NCBI GenBank assembly: GCA_008933025.1
Contig: WBXI01000014.1
Coordinates: 1-36,961, forward strand
Source of the DNA: Verrucomicrobiota bacterium
GTDB lineage: Bacteria > Verrucomicrobiota > Verrucomicrobiia > Limisphaerales > UBA9464
DNA length: 36,961 bases
Reading direction: 5' to 3'
In this document: piece after piece, positions 35,079-36,961 of the stretch
How the letters are laid out: the number at the start of each line of letters is the position of its first letter
Position numbering within the stretch: position 1 is the first letter of the stretch
Translations under genes and position numbers: made by a program
The notes under the pieces: generated by a model
What the model saw: the letters and a program-made list of their open reading frames with translations, nothing else
Databases searched by the model: none
What the model was told of the DNA's origin: nothing

Positions 35079-35204
35079 GGTGGATCGGACCCGCCGCCGG
35101 AAGGGCTTGGCTCTCGACAGGTGCGGAGGGCGTTCCCTAGCCTCCGGACGGTTCGGGCGCTTCGATTCGCTCGAGGTCCAGCGTGCCATGGTTGCGAACC
35201 TTTC

Positions 35205-35384
35205 ATGACCTCCAGATTGGATGACTGCTCCCTGATCGGGCTGCCGATGGTGGTGGATTCCCGGGGTCTCTCGGTTTCCCGGATCCACCGCGGGATGGGT
35301 TGGGCCGATGCCGAGATGTTTGGCCTGCTGGCCAGCGATCTCACGTCGCGTCCTATTGGACCGTCATCACACGCAGTTCCATAG
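35205..35384 (+). pseudogene. Stub of a second FdtA-like ketoisomerase gene
   Basis: A 59-codon frame starting [31 protein letters not shown]. Its first ~25 residues align with the intact FdtA-like protein at 31099-31509 (LDNCCLVDLPKITDPRGNLTF): LD[DN]C, L, LP and DxRG are shared. The later stretch FGLLASDL resembles VCLVLASDF near the end of that protein, so the middle, with the catalytic His pair, appears to be deleted. The protein cannot be active. It lies directly upstream of the aminotransferase, on the same strand, where fdtA commonly sits beside fdtB. The rest of the 349-nt gap (35079-35427) holds no gene I can support. Confidence 0.65.
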
Positions 35385-35427
35385 GAATCGATACCGTACG
35401 ACCGGCCGGGGGAATCCGGCGATTTCC

Positions 35428-36534
35428 ATGATCAACTTTCTCAGTCTCAAGGACGTGAATGCCCGGTATCGCGACGAGTTGGTCGCGGCGGCCACCCGGG
35501 TCATCGACTCGGGTTGGTTCGTCCACGGCAAGGAACACGAGGCGTTCGAAAAGGAGTTCTCTGCTTGGCTCGGCGGCGGAATCACCGTCGGCGTCGCCAA
35601 TGGCCTCGACGCCCTGACGCTCGTGCTGCGCGCATGGAAACAGTCCGGGTTTTTGGCGTCGGGCGACGAAGTGATTGTGCCGGCGAACACCTATATCGCG
35701 TCGATCCTCGCGGTAACCGAGAACGATCTGGTGCCGGTGCTCGTGGAACCCGACGAACGCACCTACAACCTCGATCCGTGCCGCCTCGAGGCGGCACGGA
35801 CGCCGCGGACACGGGTGGTGTTGCCGGTCCACCTCTACGGGCAGGTTGCCGACATGCCGGCGATCGCCGCTTTCGCTTCGCGGCATGGCCTCCGTGTCCT
35901 CGAGGATTGTGCCCAGGCCCACGGGGCCGCCATCGATGGCATCCGGGTGGGCCTTTGGGGCGACGCGGCGGGATTCAGCTTCTACCCGGGCAAGAACCTC
36001 GGGGCCCTCGGCGACGGGGGCGCGGTCGTGACCCGCGACCCTTCCCTCGCGGACCACCTCCGGGCCCTGCGCAACTACGGATCGCACGTCAAATACCAGA
36101 ACCGATACCAAGGCCCGAATTCACGCCTGGACGAAATGCAGGCTGCCTTCCTGCGCGTCAAACTGCGGCATTTGGACGGGGAGAACCAATGCCGGCGGGC
36201 CGTTGCCCGGCGCTATCTCGACGGAATCCGGAACCCCCGCGTGGCGTTGCCCCCGGATGGCAGCGAAGCCGCCAGCCATGTCTGGCACCTCTTCGTGGTC
36301 CGGGTCGAATCTCGCGATCGATTTGTCGGGCACCTCGCGGATTCCGGAATCCAAACCATGATCCATTACCCGGTACCTCCCCACCTCCAGGCATGTTACC
36401 CGGGCCTGCACGGTTTGGACCTTCCGGTGACCTCCGCGATCCATCGCGAGGTGGTCAGCCTTCCGATGAGTCCGGTGATGGGGGAGTCGGATGGTCAAGT
36501 GGTGATCGATGCGGTGAATGCATATCGGGGCTAA
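35428..36534 (+). CDS. fdtB: DegT/DnrJ/EryC1 (FdtB/QdtB-type) sugar aminotransferase
   Basis: A 368-residue PLP-dependent aminotransferase of nucleotide-sugar pathways. Landmarks: [49 protein letters not shown] at the start, [41 protein letters not shown] with the Asp that holds the pyridine ring, and [20 protein letters not shown] with the Lys that binds PLP. The family transfers an amino group from glutamate to a keto sugar. With the FdtA-type isomerase it would give dTDP-3-amino-3,6-dideoxy-hexose; the symbol names this family and not a proved product. The ATG at 35428 is the family start; the ORF-track version adds 40 unlikely residues. Next to it on the same strand is the interrupted methyltransferase gene. 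Confidence 0.93.
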   Translation: MINFLSLKDVNARYRDELVAAATRVIDSGWFVHGKEHEAFEKEFSAWLGGGITVGVANGLDALTLVLRAWKQSGFLASGDEVIVPANTYIASILAVTENDLVPVLVEPDERTYNLDPCRLEAARTPRTRVVLPVHLYGQVADMPAIAAFASRHGLRVLEDCAQAHGAAIDGIRVGLWGDAAGFSFYPGKNLGALGDGGAVVTRDPSLADHLRALRNYGSHVKYQNRYQGPNSRLDEMQAAFLRVKLRHLDGENQCRRAVARRYLDGIRNPRVALPPDGSEAASHVWHLFVVRVESRDRFVGHLADSGIQTMIHYPVPPHLQACYPGLHGLDLPVTSAIHREVVSLPMSPVMGESDGQVVIDAVNAYRG

Positions 36535-36600
36535 ATGCGCCGGTTTGGAAGCGCGTCGTTTCCGCCGATGTCTTTATCGGGTTGGGCAATCGATGAACAA

Positions 36601-36849
36601 ATGAACATCCAAGAATTGGTCAGGGCGCAGTTGAGAAAAAGACTCAGCCATTCGTTGAAACGGACGGTGAAGCACTGCGTTCTCAGCGGGTTGTATGGAA
36701 AGGACCTCCGGAAGTTGGCGGTGGCGTTTGGGACCGACAAGGAGGGGGGGCACCATTACGCCAAGCACTATCAGAACCACTTCGCAGCCTTGCGCAACAA
36801 GCGCCTGAACATCCTTGAAATCGGGGTGGGTGGTTATGAGCCGGTGTAA
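36601..36849 (+). pseudogene. SAM-dependent methyltransferase gene interrupted after its SAM motif
   Basis: A short frame MNIQELVRAQLRKRLSHSLKRTVKHC...LRKLAVAFGTDKEGGHHYAKHYQNHFAALRNKRLNILEIGVGGYE, then PV and a stop. It matches the beginning of a class I methyltransferase family found in glycan and antibiotic loci, whose next residues are normally DP.. GG.SLRMWK..FP. That continuation is absent from all three frames of the remaining ~110 nt of the window. The break falls right after GGYE, followed by a palindromic element, so an insertion, or loss of the rest, is the simplest reading. The rest of the gene could lie beyond the window edge, past the element. An earlier ATG (36535) abuts the stop of the aminotransferase; the 36601 ATG fits the family better. 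Confidence 0.75.
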
Positions 36850-36884
36850 GAAGCTTTCTGTAATTTGCTTTCCGGCTGCTCCCA

Positions 36885-36958
36885 CCCAACCCCTGCGGGG
36901 GAGGTGGAGCGATGGCGAGCGTAGCGAGCCGAGCGCAACCGACCCCGCAGGGGTTGGG
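36885..36958. repeat. Palindromic element at right edge (16-bp inverted repeat)
   Basis: A perfect 16-bp inverted repeat, CCCAACCCCTGCGGGG at 36885-36900 and its complement at 36943-36958, around a 42-nt loop that contains repeated GCGAGC words (GGCGAGCGTAGCGAGCCGAGCGC). It starts ~45 nt after the point where the methyltransferase gene breaks. The form is like small dispersed palindromic repeats (REP/MITE-like); no second copy is visible in the window, so the class cannot be confirmed. Confidence 0.75.
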
Positions 36959-36961
36959 GAC

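Overview
This window is high-GC DNA that most likely comes from a member of the Verrucomicrobiota (PVC group). The inference rests on gene families rather than any marker gene: a DUF1080 + PVC-type membrane-bound dehydrogenase + cytochrome c fusion, a VPEPTT-type PEP-CTERM protein, HGSNAT-like acyltransferases, a YfhO-type membrane protein, and an ECF sigma/anti-sigma pair of a layout common in that phylum. No rRNA, tRNA or CRISPR array was seen.

Left part (1-12.2 kb): two tandem HGSNAT-like membrane acyltransferases (the first cut by the window edge) converge on a 1426-residue exported multidomain sugar-oxidation-type protein. Next come a Tat-exported Mn-type superoxide dismutase with a clear terminator, a large orphan hybrid histidine kinase (GAF, three PAS, two receivers, HPt), and a PEP-CTERM protein that looks like a subtilase lacking its catalytic Asp.

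Middle part (12.2-28.3 kb): two proteins without firm names (one with a C-terminal membrane anchor and RMD1/DUF155-like layout), a CvpA-like membrane protein, and a minus-strand unit of polyprenyl diphosphate synthase, ECF sigma factor and anti-sigma factor, closed by a strong terminator. The sigma gene has an in-frame TAG where the family has Gln. Then a BNR/sialidase-fold lipoprotein, a VOC protein, a LysR regulator, a YmdB-type phosphodiesterase, and a five-gene minus-strand unit (zinc-cluster methyltransferase, GT2 glycosyltransferase, YfhO-like protein, methyltransferase, SGNH lipoprotein).

Right part (28.6-37 kb): a surface-polysaccharide locus with a GT-C glycosyltransferase, an FdtA-type sugar 3,4-ketoisomerase, a methyltransferase, a HAD phosphatase, an ATP-grasp enzyme, a GT2 and a DegT/FdtB-type aminotransferase. 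FdtA and FdtB together suggest a dTDP-3-amino-3,6-dideoxyhexose (Fuc3N/Qui3N type). This part carries a decayed ISL3 transposase, a frameshifted ATP-grasp gene, a stub of a second fdtA-like gene just before the aminotransferase, and a methyltransferase gene interrupted next to a palindromic element at the right edge.

I did not find a clearly new defence or mobile system. The most notable signals are the broken genes: the amber codon in the sigma factor, the fdtA stub, the ATP-grasp frameshift and the palindrome-interrupted methyltransferase.
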